The notes beneath the pieces were generated by a model. It had not been told where the DNA came from. It made no database searches and saw only the letters and a list, made by a program, of their open reading frames with translations. DNA of 42,232 nt from the NCBI GenBank assembly GCA_030672545.1, contig DAOVGF010000031.1, forward strand, positions 1 through 42,232. Reading direction: 5' to 3'. This document shows positions 1 through 9,416 of the stretch, piece after piece (the first letter of the stretch is position 1; each line of letters begins with the position of its first letter). The stretch is from Candidatus Aerophobota bacterium (GTDB taxonomy: Bacteria; Aerophobota; Aerophobia; Aerophobales; Aerophobaceae). A program made the position numbers and the translations under genes.

Positions 1-257
1 TGAGCTCGTACTCTGGTTAAGGTTTCCAGTCCGGAGCTGTCGGGTAGGGAAAGATCCAGAAGAACCAGGTCAAACTTCTCTTTACTCAGGTATTCCAGGC
101 CCGTTTTAAGTTCATCTACCCAGTCCAGGGTAAGTTTGGCACCTTTGGCCTCCAAGATCATCTCTTTTATTAAGCGGGCATCGCCGGGATTATCCTCGAT
201 AAGGAGAACCTTAATGAGGGAAAATAGAGAATGGCAACTGTTGGATTGCTCACTCAT
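1..257 (-). CDS. Response regulator receiver-domain protein, 3' part cut off by window edge
   Basis: Reverse-strand translation from ATG at 255-257: MSEQSNSCHSLFSLIKVLLIEDNPGDARLIKEMILEAKGAKLTLDWVDELKTGLEYLSKEKFDLVLLDLSLPDSSGLETLTRV; receiver motifs LLIEDNPGD and DLVLLDLSLPDSSG. Confidence 0.85.
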   Translation of the reverse strand, partial: MSEQSNSCHSLFSLIKVLLIEDNPGDARLIKEMILEAKGAKLTLDWVDELKTGLEYLSKEKFDLVLLDLSLPDSSGLETLTRVRA

Positions 258-591
258 TATCTTTTTTCCTTAAGTTAAATTGCTTTTTTGGGCGACTGAA
301 CCCGCTCCTACCCGAGCATAGGAGGCCTCCCCTACCCATCTTAGCACACTCAAGTAGGTTTCCCAAAATGACCTTTCTCCACCAGTTCAGGCTTGGCCAA
401 AACGCCATAGTTGAAAGGTAATCTCATAGGATCCACCTAAAAAAATACATTTTCTTTAAAGATAACTCTTTTTGACCATACGTCAACTTCTCTAAACACC
501 AATCCTACGTAATATTATACGAAAATCATAAGAATGCAATGAACCTAAACGTATTTGATATTTAATAGCTAATTTTTGTCGGGAAAAAATG

Positions 592-649
592 GTGGCCACG
601 GACTTTAACTCCTCTATTGTAATCCGGTAGCCACAAGCTTTAGGCTGTG
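592..649. repeat. Two adjacent degenerate REP-like palindromes
   Basis: GTGGC-CA-CGGA...TCCG-GTA-GCCAC (592-634) followed by CACAAGC-TTTAG-GCTGTG (632-649) in a noncoding region. Confidence 0.4.
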
Positions 650-692
650 TTTCACAATAAGGTAAGTTTTCGGGAAAAGTGGAAAAAGTTGG

Positions 693-721
693 TTGACAAG
701 GACCGCTTGATAGTGTATGTT
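693..721 (+). promoter_or_regulatory. Sigma70-type promoter for the nitroreductase gene
   Basis: TTGACA (693-698), 17-bp spacer, TATGTT (716-721), upstream of AAGGAGG and ATG 789. Confidence 0.55.
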
Positions 722-788
722 TTGCTCAATTGACGGCTCACCCTTAAGGTAAACAAATTATTACAGTTATTATAACAAGGAGGGTTAG

Positions 789-1301
789 ATGGATGTCTTT
801 ACGGCAATCAAGGGGAGAAGGAGTGTAAGAGCCTACCAAGACAAAGAAATTGAAGAGGAAAAACTCAATAAGGTTTTAGAGGCTGGAAGACTGGCTCCCT
901 CAGCCAGTAATAGGCAAGAATGGAAATTCATTGTGGTCAAGGATGAGCAAACAAGGAGAAAATTGGGCCAGGCGGCCAATGGGCAAGGTTTTGTGGGAGA
1001 GGCACCGGTGGTAATAGTTATCTGTGCCACCGAAACTCAACACGTAATGCCCTGCGGTCAACTGAGCTACCCCATTGATCTGGCCATAGCCACTGATCAT
1101 ATGACTCTGGAGGCCTACGAGCTGGGTTTGGGGACCTGTTGGATTGGTGCTTTCCACCAAGCCAAGGTTAAGGAGATTCTCAGCATTCCCGATAATATAA
1201 GAGTGCCTATCCTCTTTCCCCTGGGTTATCCATCTCATAAGTCTTCTCCCAAACCAAGGAAAAACTTGAGTGAAGTAGTTTCCTACGAAAAATACCAATG
1301 A
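789..1301 (+). CDS. Nitroreductase family protein
   Basis: 170 aa; [42 protein letters not shown] typical of FMN nitroreductases; strong SD aaggaggg. Confidence 0.9.
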   Translation: MDVFTAIKGRRSVRAYQDKEIEEEKLNKVLEAGRLAPSASNRQEWKFIVVKDEQTRRKLGQAANGQGFVGEAPVVIVICATETQHVMPCGQLSYPIDLAIATDHMTLEAYELGLGTCWIGAFHQAKVKEILSIPDNIRVPILFPLGYPSHKSSPKPRKNLSEVVSYEKYQ

Positions 1302-2365
1302 GGTGTCTTAGCCAGACGAGCAGCCAGCTCGATGGCCTGAAGCAGACTATCGGGACTGGCTGTTCCCTGCCCTGCTCTATCAAAGGCTACCCCATGATCT
1401 ACCGAAGTTCTTACCATAGGAAGACCTAAAGTAACATTAACTCCCTGCACGGATTTCCAGCTCTGGGAGTAAGCATCCCAGTTAAAAGCCAGTAGTTTCA
1501 GAGGTATATGACCCTGGTCATGATACATAGCTACTGCCACATCATACCCTTCACTTCTTAACTTAACCAGGGCTGTATCTGGAGGCAGGGGACCCTCGAC
1601 CAGCATTCCTTCATCTCTGGCCTGGCACACTGCCGGGATGATTTCCCTTTCTTCCTCACTACCAAAGAGCCCTCCGTCACTGGCATGAGGGTTAAGACCG
1701 AGAACAAGAATCCTGGGATTTTCAATTTCCAGACCTATCAGGGCTTGATGAGCCAGTCTTACAACCTTCAAAATCCTCTCTTTCTTAATAAGTGAAGGAA
1801 CCTCCTTGAGAGCAACATGAGTAGTTACGTGAACTACTCGGAGGTCACCCACCACCAACATCATAGCGTAGTCTTTCGTTCCGGTCTCTTGAGCAAACAT
1901 CTCCGTATGGCCGGGATAGGAAGAACCAGCTAAATAAATAGCCTGTTTGTGAATTGGCCCGGTAGTGACAGCATCAATACAGCCGGCCCTGGCCAGATTG
2001 ATAGCCTGGTTGATATAATCCAGGGAAGCCTGACCTCCCATCTTGCTCACCTTCCCATAGGTCAGATTTTCTATCTTAACATTACCAAGATCCAAAACAT
2101 CGATTGTTCCAAATTTATAGTTCCCCTTTCCCAGGCTCTTCACTGGATTTAAGTCAAGACCGACCCTAACAATTTCGCAGGCCAGTTGTATTACTCTGGC
2201 ATCACCAATGATTAGAGGACGGCAGATTCGGTAAATCCGAGATTCACTAAGAGCTTTGGCCGCAATTTCTGGCCCTATCCCGGCGGGATCTCCCATAGTG
2301 ATACCAATCAGGGGAAGTTCAGAAGGCAAATTTTCCTCCCAGGTAAAACAATTTGTCGTTTCCAC
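1283..2365 (-). CDS. pdxA: 4-hydroxythreonine-4-phosphate dehydrogenase family (PdxA or PdxA2)
   Basis: [53 protein letters not shown]; start codon uncertain (overlaps upstream CDS). Confidence 0.88.
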   Translation of the reverse strand: METTNCFTWEENLPSELPLIGITMGDPAGIGPEIAAKALSESRIYRICRPLIIGDARVIQLACEIVRVGLDLNPVKSLGKGNYKFGTIDVLDLGNVKIENLTYGKVSKMGGQASLDYINQAINLARAGCIDAVTTGPIHKQAIYLAGSSYPGHTEMFAQETGTKDYAMMLVVGDLRVVHVTTHVALKEVPSLIKKERILKVVRLAHQALIGLEIENPRILVLGLNPHASDGGLFGSEEEREIIPAVCQARDEGMLVEGPLPPDTALVKLRSEGYDVAVAMYHDQGHIPLKLLAFNWDAYSQSWKSVQGVNVTLGLPMVRTSVDHGVAFDRAGQGTASPDSLLQAIELAARLAKTPHWYFS

Positions 2366-3401
2366 TTATAGGACTGGATGAATCAAATTTACCAAAAGTT
2401 TCCTTGTTCAAAAACCTGAGAATCTCAGTGGGATGGTAATCATTAGCTCCAAATAAAGTCAGTGTTTTTGTCGCTCCCTCAATAGCCACCTTTTTCAGGA
2501 CGGTCTGACTTATAGTTGTTCTCTTAATTTTGGTTGATTTTGCTGGAAATATAGCTATGATGTTTACCCTTCTCTCAGAAGCGATTGTCTTACCCATAAC
2601 GATATTTAGCTGGTCGCTCAACTTTTTATACTTAGTCATATAAGTTTGGTAGAAATTCTGACTATGTTTTTTCATTCTTGGTTCCACCAGAAATTCGTGG
2701 ATGATTCCCCGAGGTCTGACCGGGACATACTCCTTCGGTCTGGTAGTTACTACTAATATATCTGTGCATTCTCTGCGGATAGCCTCTTCAATAGGAATAG
2801 GGCAAGAAACACCCCCGTCCAGATAAGCTACTCCTTTTATGTCAACCGGGACATCGTAGGCAAAGGGCATAGCCGCAGTTGCCTTAAGAACCTTGAGTAA
2901 ATCAATCTCTGGGGATCGGTTACTAAAAAGTACCGATTTACCGGTGGAGATATCAGTAAGTATGATATTGAAAACTGTCGAGGAATTCAGAACTTTTTGG
3001 ATATTAAGAGGCTTCATTTTTGTTATGACTTTGATTAAGAAATCTATGTTGACCATTTTTTTCAGACGGAAGAAATTGACAAAATTGGCGTTATTAATAT
3101 TTTGATAGTAAATGGTAGTTCCATAGGCGGCCTGGCCCGAGAGAAAGTAGGCCTCATTCAAAGCTCCGGCAGATACCCCATAGACCTCATCAAATCCCTC
3201 GGTGTATCCCAGTTCCTCCAGAGCAGTACAGACACCGGCTCCAAATACTCCCCGCATTCCCCCTCCCTGGAGTACCAAAGCAGATTTTATTTTGGACTTT
3301 ATCCCTTTTCTTCTCTCCTTACGGCGTTTTTTTATGTTATTGAGAGCTTGAATGGGATTTTTTCCCCCGTAATCGGCATCATTTATGCTGTTCGAGGACA
3401 A
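2319..3401 (-). CDS. Patatin-like phospholipase family protein
   Basis: Oxyanion motif QGGGMRGVFGAG, nucleophile GVSAGA, DGG (YLDGGVSCPIP). Confidence 0.88.
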   Translation of the reverse strand: MSSNSINDADYGGKNPIQALNNIKKRRKERRKGIKSKIKSALVLQGGGMRGVFGAGVCTALEELGYTEGFDEVYGVSAGALNEAYFLSGQAAYGTTIYYQNINNANFVNFFRLKKMVNIDFLIKVITKMKPLNIQKVLNSSTVFNIILTDISTGKSVLFSNRSPEIDLLKVLKATAAMPFAYDVPVDIKGVAYLDGGVSCPIPIEEAIRRECTDILVVTTRPKEYVPVRPRGIIHEFLVEPRMKKHSQNFYQTYMTKYKKLSDQLNIVMGKTIASERRVNIIAIFPAKSTKIKRTTISQTVLKKVAIEGATKTLTLFGANDYHPTEILRFLNKETFGKFDSSSPISGNDKLFYLGGKFAF

Positions 3402-3493
3402 GAGTTTTATAGTCTCTCCCTTTCTAAAATTTCTTTGAACTCACTTGTTACTACCCCTTTTGTTTTTCGCCACCGAGGGAAAAAATGTAAGTT

Positions 3494-3967
3494 TCAAAAA
3501 AAGGAGTAACGAAGACCGACACCATAATCCACGTCAAATTCAGTGGAGGGCATAAACGACATTACCGGGGCAATTTCCATAAAAAAAGTGAGAGGGGAAT
3601 CCTTAAAAAAGTGCTCCAGGCCGGCTGCTAACCTCAGTCCAATTTCTCCCTCTTTAGGAGCAGCAATGAACCGTACCCCGATTCCGTAATAGATTAGATT
3701 CTGAGCTGGTGCCTTTATGACTTCTTTGGCTGCTCGATGCCACAGGTAATCACCGTGAAAACGAAATAGGCTTTGGTCAAAGTCCCAGGCTCCCGCTAAA
3801 TCAATAGCCCTATCAGAACTCTTCCACATCTTGAAACTTATCCCGGTAGGCTTACCCAGGATGAGTCCTATCTCGTAAGGTGCCTTCTCTGCGGCCAAAC
3901 AAATTTGCCCACTGAAGATCATCCATATCCCCAGCAATATCACGGCTACTTTTATCATTTTCATCAT
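3494..3967 (-). CDS. Small secreted/outer-membrane-like protein
   Basis: 157 aa, N-terminal signal peptide (VILLGIWMIFSGQICLAAE), C-terminal aromatic GVGLRYSFF. Confidence 0.6.
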   Translation of the reverse strand: MMKMIKVAVILLGIWMIFSGQICLAAEKAPYEIGLILGKPTGISFKMWKSSDRAIDLAGAWDFDQSLFRFHGDYLWHRAAKEVIKAPAQNLIYYGIGVRFIAAPKEGEIGLRLAAGLEHFFKDSPLTFFMEIAPVMSFMPSTEFDVDYGVGLRYSFF

Positions 3968-4023
3968 TAGACCTCCCTTTTCTTCGGTCTGACTCTATTG
4001 ACTTCCTCCGGGGACTTCTCTTT

Positions 4024-4785
4024 TTACTCCTCCTGCAATATTCTTAGAATATCCTGGTGTATTTTACTGTTGGAAGCAATGTACTGGTCAACCTGGGGAG
4101 TCCAGGGATTACCTTGAAGGTCGGTTACCTTTCCTCCGGCCTCCTCTACAATGAGAGCTCCGGCGGAGAAATCCCAGGGTTTGTCATGATACTCTATTTG
4201 TAAGTCAATCTGGCCATTGGCTATAAAGGAAAGACTTCGGGCACTAGAGCCAAACATCCTCACATTGAAAACATTGTCTGCCAACTTACCAAGATTAGTT
4301 AGCATAACCTCCTGGTTATACTGTAGGCTGCTGTCGTAAACCATGGAAACCTGGGGCAGGTCTCTTCGAGAAACCGCAATCCTCTCATTGTTAAGATAAG
4401 CTCCCTTACCTTTTTCAGCAACATATAACTCCGCCGTAACCGGTAGGAAAATAACTCCTAAAATTATCTCTTCTTCCCATTCCAGAGCTATGGAAACTCC
4501 GAAAATTCCCACTTTATGGATGTAATTGTGGGTTCCGTCCAGGGGATCAATTATCCATCTGTATTTTGAGTGATTCTCTTCAGCCGGACTCTCCTCGGAT
4601 AAAATACTATGATGGGGATATTTCTCCTTGATCAGGCTAATTATCGTTGTCTGAGCTTCCAAATCAACATTAGTTACCAGTTCCCTACCACTCTTCTTGG
4701 TAATCTTGTGAATTCTACCAAAGTTATCTATTAGTATTTTGCCGGCCTCTTTTGCAGCTCTAATTGCTAACTCCCTCATCAACAT
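4024..4785 (-). CDS. Inositol monophosphatase family protein
   Basis: Motifs SEESP, WIIDPLDGTHNYIH, PWDFSAGALIVEEAGG. Confidence 0.92.
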   Translation of the reverse strand: MLMRELAIRAAKEAGKILIDNFGRIHKITKKSGRELVTNVDLEAQTTIISLIKEKYPHHSILSEESPAEENHSKYRWIIDPLDGTHNYIHKVGIFGVSIALEWEEEIILGVIFLPVTAELYVAEKGKGAYLNNERIAVSRRDLPQVSMVYDSSLQYNQEVMLTNLGKLADNVFNVRMFGSSARSLSFIANGQIDLQIEYHDKPWDFSAGALIVEEAGGKVTDLQGNPWTPQVDQYIASNSKIHQDILRILQEE

Positions 4786-4812
4786 ACCTCCCTAAAATAA
4801 TCATAAACGTTT

Positions 4813-5778
4813 TTATTTTGTTTTCAGGGCATAGCGAGCTTTTTCTCCCCGAAGAACCCTTATTACTTCTTGAGCGGCCATAACTCCCATTCTCTTGTTT
4901 GCTTCTTTAGTGTAACTGCCAATGTGAGGAGTAGGCAGAAAATTATTCAGCTTAAACAGGGGAAACTCATCTCCCGGAGGCTCCTGAGAATATACATCAG
5001 TGGCTGCTCCGGCTAAACGGCCTTCCTTCAAAACTTCATAAAGATCTCTCTCGTTAACTATTTCTCCTCGGGAAGTATTTATTAAATAGGCATCTTTCTT
5101 AATTTGAGATAATTCCTCCCTGGCCAAAAAATTGCGGGTGGAGGAAGAAAGAGGTAAATGAACAGTAATGAAGTCTGATTCTCTGAGCAATTTTAATAAC
5201 TTTACTGCTTTTACCGGGAATTTTCTCTCAAGAATAGGTTTTCTTATCGTATCATAATAAAAAACAGGCATCTCAAAACCCTGAGCTCTTCTAAGCACTG
5301 CTTGGCCGATGTGGCCTATCCCGATGATACCGAGAGTTTTACCGTAAACCTCTGTACCCATATATTTGTTACCTTCCCAGAGACCTTTTTTGGCTGAAAT
5401 ACTGGCCGGAATTATTTTTCGAGCCAAAGCTAACATCAAAGCAAAGACAAGATCGGCCACAGCCTCATAGTTAGCTCCCGGGGTTCGGGAAATAACTATT
5501 CCTCTTCGGGTAGCCTCATTAACATCTATATTATCTAGACCTACACCGTGTTTTACTATTACCTTGAGGTCATTGGCTTCCTTCAAAGTATTTCTTCCTA
5601 CCTTATCTAATCCAACAATTAAAGCCTGGTATCCCCTAATTCTTCGCGCCAATTCGTCATCATTATGAGGTCCGGGCTCCTGGTTTACCTCACAGTAATG
5701 AGATTCTAAGATTCTCAGAGGTTCCCGGTTAGCTCTACCAAAAGACCTGGTGGTCACTAAAATTCTCGACTTCTTCAT
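4813..5778 (-). CDS. D-isomer-specific 2-hydroxyacid dehydrogenase (phosphoglycerate dehydrogenase-like, no ACT domain)
   Basis: KHGVGLDNIDVNEATRRGI, TLGIIGIGHIGQAV, NTSRGEIVNE, PTPHIGSYTKEA; 321 aa. Confidence 0.92.
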   Translation of the reverse strand: MKKSRILVTTRSFGRANREPLRILESHYCEVNQEPGPHNDDELARRIRGYQALIVGLDKVGRNTLKEANDLKVIVKHGVGLDNIDVNEATRRGIVISRTPGANYEAVADLVFALMLALARKIIPASISAKKGLWEGNKYMGTEVYGKTLGIIGIGHIGQAVLRRAQGFEMPVFYYDTIRKPILERKFPVKAVKLLKLLRESDFITVHLPLSSSTRNFLAREELSQIKKDAYLINTSRGEIVNERDLYEVLKEGRLAGAATDVYSQEPPGDEFPLFKLNNFLPTPHIGSYTKEANKRMGVMAAQEVIRVLRGEKARYALKTK

Positions 5779-5814
5779 TTCTTCTCTTCCCAGTAGATTT
5801 AGATGTCTGAAAAA

Positions 5815-5979
5815 TCAGGAATTAAGGCCTGACTGATTTAATTTCCTTAATTCGATCAAAATTTCTTTCAAAAGCATAAGGTGAAGACGACGGTAGTTAA
5901 TCTGGCTTGATAACTTGGCCCATTTTCTTGGATTGTCCTCGGCTATGTAATTCTCCAGGAAATCTAAAATGTCTTTCAT
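5815..5979 (-). CDS. Small hypothetical protein, start moved to internal ATG
   Basis: 54 aa MKDILDFLENYIAEDNPRKWAKLSSQINYRRLHLMLLKEILIELRKLNQSGLNS preceded by aagaggag on the minus strand; the longer 73-aa ORF overlaps DUF2284. Confidence 0.5.
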   Translation of the reverse strand: MKDILDFLENYIAEDNPRKWAKLSSQINYRRLHLMLLKEILIELRKLNQSGLNS

Positions 5980-5999
5980 TTTGAGAAAACTCCTCTTAA

Positions 6000-6653
6000 T
6001 TAATAGATAAATATTATACCCAGGGAAATAGCGCAAGGAATGGAGGTAAGCTCGACATTACGATGAGCTACCGGATATATATCCCATCCCACCTGGGTAG
6101 CCAATCGATAGGCATCAATTCCCACTGCTTCCATAGACGGTCTTGCTTTGAGAGGAAATCGACAACGACCACTGTCCAAAAACTGACATATTTGCCCTCC
6201 GCAAAGAGCTGTTTTGCATCCACCCGCGGCAAAACCCATAGCCAGATAGTATCCATCGTTGAAAGCTAAAGCTTCAACCTCCGAGACTATACGATGTGTT
6301 TTTCCTTGATGCTTCATATGGGCCCTATGCCACTTTTCATTGTCTACAAAATCCTCGACTGGAAGCACGTCATTTCTGGTAAAAATGGCGTAACTGAATT
6401 TATTCAAAACTTTTCTCATTTCTTCTGGTTCCGGCGTATACGGAGGACAGTTCGGACTTTCTCCATAAAGGTGACAGAGGGGAACTAAACACTTCATGCG
6501 CACCCTTTCATCAACAACTACCTGACCGGCTGAGACAATCTTTGCCTCATCTGCTCCGGCCTCCAAAGCTTTTTGCCGGTATTTCTCCAGGTCTTCCCTC
6601 AGTTTTTCCGGAGAGATCTGGAGAGAAATTTTTCTGGCCACAATTTTATCCAT
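6000..6653 (-). CDS. DUF2284 Cys-rich predicted metal-binding protein
   Basis: CLVPLCHLYGESPNCPPYTP and C-rich GGCKTALCGGQICQFLDSGRCRFPLKARPSMEAVGID typical of DUF2284. Confidence 0.85.
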   Translation of the reverse strand: MDKIVARKISLQISPEKLREDLEKYRQKALEAGADEAKIVSAGQVVVDERVRMKCLVPLCHLYGESPNCPPYTPEPEEMRKVLNKFSYAIFTRNDVLPVEDFVDNEKWHRAHMKHQGKTHRIVSEVEALAFNDGYYLAMGFAAGGCKTALCGGQICQFLDSGRCRFPLKARPSMEAVGIDAYRLATQVGWDIYPVAHRNVELTSIPCAISLGIIFIY

Positions 6654-6773
6654 AGTTTTACCTCAACTAATTTTTTTCCGGTTTTGGTGACTTTTTCCTA
6701 TGGTCAACTTAGAGCTATGTTACAAAATCAATCCTCTTGTGTCAAAAACTGGAAGTGTCTTCTTTCGGAAAAT

Positions 6774-6813
6774 GGGAGGTTAAAACCTCCCCTTGTATGT
6801 TAAACTATACAAG
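6774..6813. other. Two adjacent hairpins in intergenic DNA
   Basis: GGGAGGT-TAAA-ACCTCCC (6774-6791) then CTTGTAT-GTTAAACT-ATACAAG (6792-6813). Confidence 0.5.
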
Positions 6814-6825
6814 TGAAACAAGCAA

Positions 6826-6856
6826 GTACCTACCCAATAGAATAGGGACTTTTTTT
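6826..6856 (+). terminator. Candidate intrinsic terminator
   Basis: GTACCTA-CCCAATAGAA-TAGGGAC (one mismatch) followed by TTTTTTT. Confidence 0.5.
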
Positions 6857-6911
6857 GGCGAAGATAAAGTGGAGATAATTTATGAATTCCTATGCCTCAA
6901 GGAAAAGAAGA

Positions 6912-6939
6912 TTGACTTCTTAAAAAATTCCCCTAAACT
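6912..6939 (+). promoter_or_regulatory. Possible promoter for the NagB-like gene
   Basis: TTGACT-16 bp-TAAACT. Confidence 0.35.
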
Positions 6940-7053
6940 GTTGAAAATGACTCTTGAGTTCATCAAGTTTATCTATGGTCATAGTTAGTTACCAATTACA
7001 AAATGAGGCTAAAATATTCTTAATGGACTTACCCAATAGCCAAGGAGGAAAAG

Positions 7054-7974
7054 ATGAAAGACTTTAAATTTGACCCGGCCAGATTCATCCCTTTCCGGGA
7101 TAGCAAAATCTGTGCCAAAGTGAGAGCCATCAAAAAGGAAGATATTACCAAGCATCCCAACCCTGATTTCAAGATCAGGGTAATTGAGGAACCCCCCCGT
7201 TTTTACTTCGAGTTTGCTCTGGATATTCTCACCCGAATCCAGCGCTCACTAAAAGAGAAAAAGAATCTGGTTTTAATTCTTCCCGTTGGTCCCACGCCAC
7301 AGTTTCAGATACTTGCCCGTCTCATTAATGAGCTTAAAATCTCCTGTCACCATGTGCACACTTTTAATATGGATGAATATGCTGATGAAAATGAGAGAAC
7401 GGCCCCGGTAAGCTGGGAAGGGTCCTTTCAAAAATCAATATGGGACAACTTTTTCAATTTAATAGATAAAGGACTGCGGCCTCCCACAAAGCAAATTCAT
7501 TTTCCGACAACTGAGAATATAAATGACTACGGGAAGATGATAGAAGATACTGGTGGAGCAGATGTTTGTTATGGAGGTATAGGGTGGTGTGGTCATATTG
7601 CCTTCTGGGAGGCTCATCTGGGATTTGAATTTGGAGAGGATCTGGAAGCCTACAAAAAAGCCGGTCCAAGAATTGTGGAACTACATCCTATAACTATAAT
7701 GCAAAATGCCCTTCATTCCTTTAGTGGTGATTGGTCCTGGGTACCACCCCGGGCAGCAACTATAGGACCAGCTCAAATTATGGGAGCAAGAAACAGAAGT
7801 TTTTGGCTGGACGGGTATCTTGGAGGAGGGGTATCCTGGCAGAGGTTTATTGCTCGATTGGTTGCTTATGGTCCGGTAAACACTTTAGTTCCTGGATCAA
7901 TCCTGCAGACGGTTCCTACTACCTATACTATTCTGGGAGGAGTGGCCGAAAACTGTCAAATAAATATGAAATAA
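7054..7974 (+). CDS. Glucosamine-6-phosphate deaminase/6-phosphogluconolactonase family (NagB-like), divergent active site
   Basis: LILPVGPTPQFQILARL, FNMDEYADENERTAPVSWEGSFQKSIWDNFF, GGIGWCGHIAFWEAHLG, GPVNTLVPGSILQ; SD aaggagg. Confidence 0.8.
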   Translation: MKDFKFDPARFIPFRDSKICAKVRAIKKEDITKHPNPDFKIRVIEEPPRFYFEFALDILTRIQRSLKEKKNLVLILPVGPTPQFQILARLINELKISCHHVHTFNMDEYADENERTAPVSWEGSFQKSIWDNFFNLIDKGLRPPTKQIHFPTTENINDYGKMIEDTGGADVCYGGIGWCGHIAFWEAHLGFEFGEDLEAYKKAGPRIVELHPITIMQNALHSFSGDWSWVPPRAATIGPAQIMGARNRSFWLDGYLGGGVSWQRFIARLVAYGPVNTLVPGSILQTVPTTYTILGGVAENCQINMK

Positions 7975-7990
7975 GGAAAAATAAGTAATT

Positions 7991-9391
7991 TCAATAGATA
8001 ATGGAACGATCCATATTTTCAGGTATATGGGGTTTTCCTTCTGAGAAAAGATGAACTCCCGGAGGATAATTTTTTAAAGTATCGAGATGAGCTAAATATT
8101 TCTCGCTAACCTGTTTGAACTCCTCAAGATAGGCTGATTTTACCGGCTCGGCCCGGGGGAGCTTCATTTTGAGGAAATTGACAAAACGGCCGTTGGCGAC
8201 CACTCTAAAGTCGAGGTGGGGTCCGGTGGAAAGACCGCTTGATCCCACATAACCAATCACCTGTCCTTGTTTCACCTTAACACCTCTCTTTATTCCTCGA
8301 GCATACCGGGAAAGATGACCGTAGGTGGTAATGATACTACCGGGATGCTTTATCTTGACAAATCTTCCGTAACCACCCTTCCAACCCGCGAAAATCACTT
8401 CTCCCTCACCTATAGCCGAAACCGGAGTTCCGATTGGGGCAGCATAATCTATCCCCAGATGGGGACGATATATTTTGAGAATAGGATGGAACCTATGCCA
8501 GGAAAAATATGAGCTGATACGGCGGTAGTGAAGGGGGGATCGGAGAAAAGAGAGCCGCAATGACTCTCCCGGGGGGGTGTAGTAATCTGAATGACTTTCT
8601 TCATCGCGAAAGAAAATACCAGTATAATTATGTCCGGAATTAATGTAACGAGCGGCTAAAATTCTTCCCTCCAAAATAATCTTTCCTTCCGGAGAAAGAA
8701 AATATTCCCAGATAAACTCCAGTACGTCCCCCTTCCTGGGATCGGTAAGAAAATCAATCTGCCAGGCAAAAATATCAGCAAAACGGTTTACCAACTCGGG
8801 AGAAAGTTTGGCCGCTCGCATGGACTCGTAAACAGAGGATTGAACAACCAGTTGAGTCCCGGCCAGAACTCGCCGGCGGGGTACTTCTTCTTTCCGAGCG
8901 GAGAAGTTTCCCTCCTCGGACTCCTCCACCAAAAAGTATTCCAGGGAGTTGGGAACATACTTGAAGATGAGACTACCTTGGGGACTTCTTTTGACTTCAA
9001 TTAGGTCACCCGGTCTGCACCTCTTCGGGTTAAAGAGACGACTCAAAGCCTTGACTATATGGTAGGTCTTATCCGGGGAAACTCCGGCCGAAAGAAGAAT
9101 CTCGTAGATGGTATCCGAACGACGGAGAGTGGTAGAAAGCACCAGGGGGAAATCTTTTTCGGAAATACTCTTCTCCTGATCCTTCTTATCAGGAACTTGA
9201 CTCTCGGGTAAAGAGGATTCCTGACCGACTGGAGAATCTGACTCGCTTGACCCTGAGATTTTACTATCTTTCCCCGGAAGAACTAAGTCCGGCTGAATTA
9301 TACGAAACCCAAGATAAATAACCGACAAAACGCAACAGGCCGAAAGAATTATGATGGTCAATCTCATTTTTTTGCTGGTAAAGAATTTCAT
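7991..9391 (-). CDS. M23 family metallopeptidase with N-terminal membrane anchor and OapA/LysM-like region
   Basis: HLGIDYAAPIGTPV, TYGHLSR, GPHLDFRV LytM motifs; N-terminal TM segment. Confidence 0.9.
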   Translation of the reverse strand: MKFFTSKKMRLTIIILSACCVLSVIYLGFRIIQPDLVLPGKDSKISGSSESDSPVGQESSLPESQVPDKKDQEKSISEKDFPLVLSTTLRRSDTIYEILLSAGVSPDKTYHIVKALSRLFNPKRCRPGDLIEVKRSPQGSLIFKYVPNSLEYFLVEESEEGNFSARKEEVPRRRVLAGTQLVVQSSVYESMRAAKLSPELVNRFADIFAWQIDFLTDPRKGDVLEFIWEYFLSPEGKIILEGRILAARYINSGHNYTGIFFRDEESHSDYYTPPGESLRLSFLRSPLHYRRISSYFSWHRFHPILKIYRPHLGIDYAAPIGTPVSAIGEGEVIFAGWKGGYGRFVKIKHPGSIITTYGHLSRYARGIKRGVKVKQGQVIGYVGSSGLSTGPHLDFRVVANGRFVNFLKMKLPRAEPVKSAYLEEFKQVSEKYLAHLDTLKNYPPGVHLFSEGKPHIPENMDRSIIY

Positions 9392-9416
9392 TTTCCGCTC
9401 GCTTCACTTGGTAATA

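Noticed and set aside
900-1298. 132-aa minus-strand ORF antisense to nitroreductase
   Set aside because: Lies inside a clear nitroreductase CDS; translation lacks recognisable domains; typical shadow ORF.
6737-6988. 83-aa + ORF between DUF2284 and NagB-like genes
   Set aside because: Crosses the tandem hairpins and terminator; no clear SD. The 3' half looks faintly protein-like, so a decayed gene is not excluded, but I cannot support a call.
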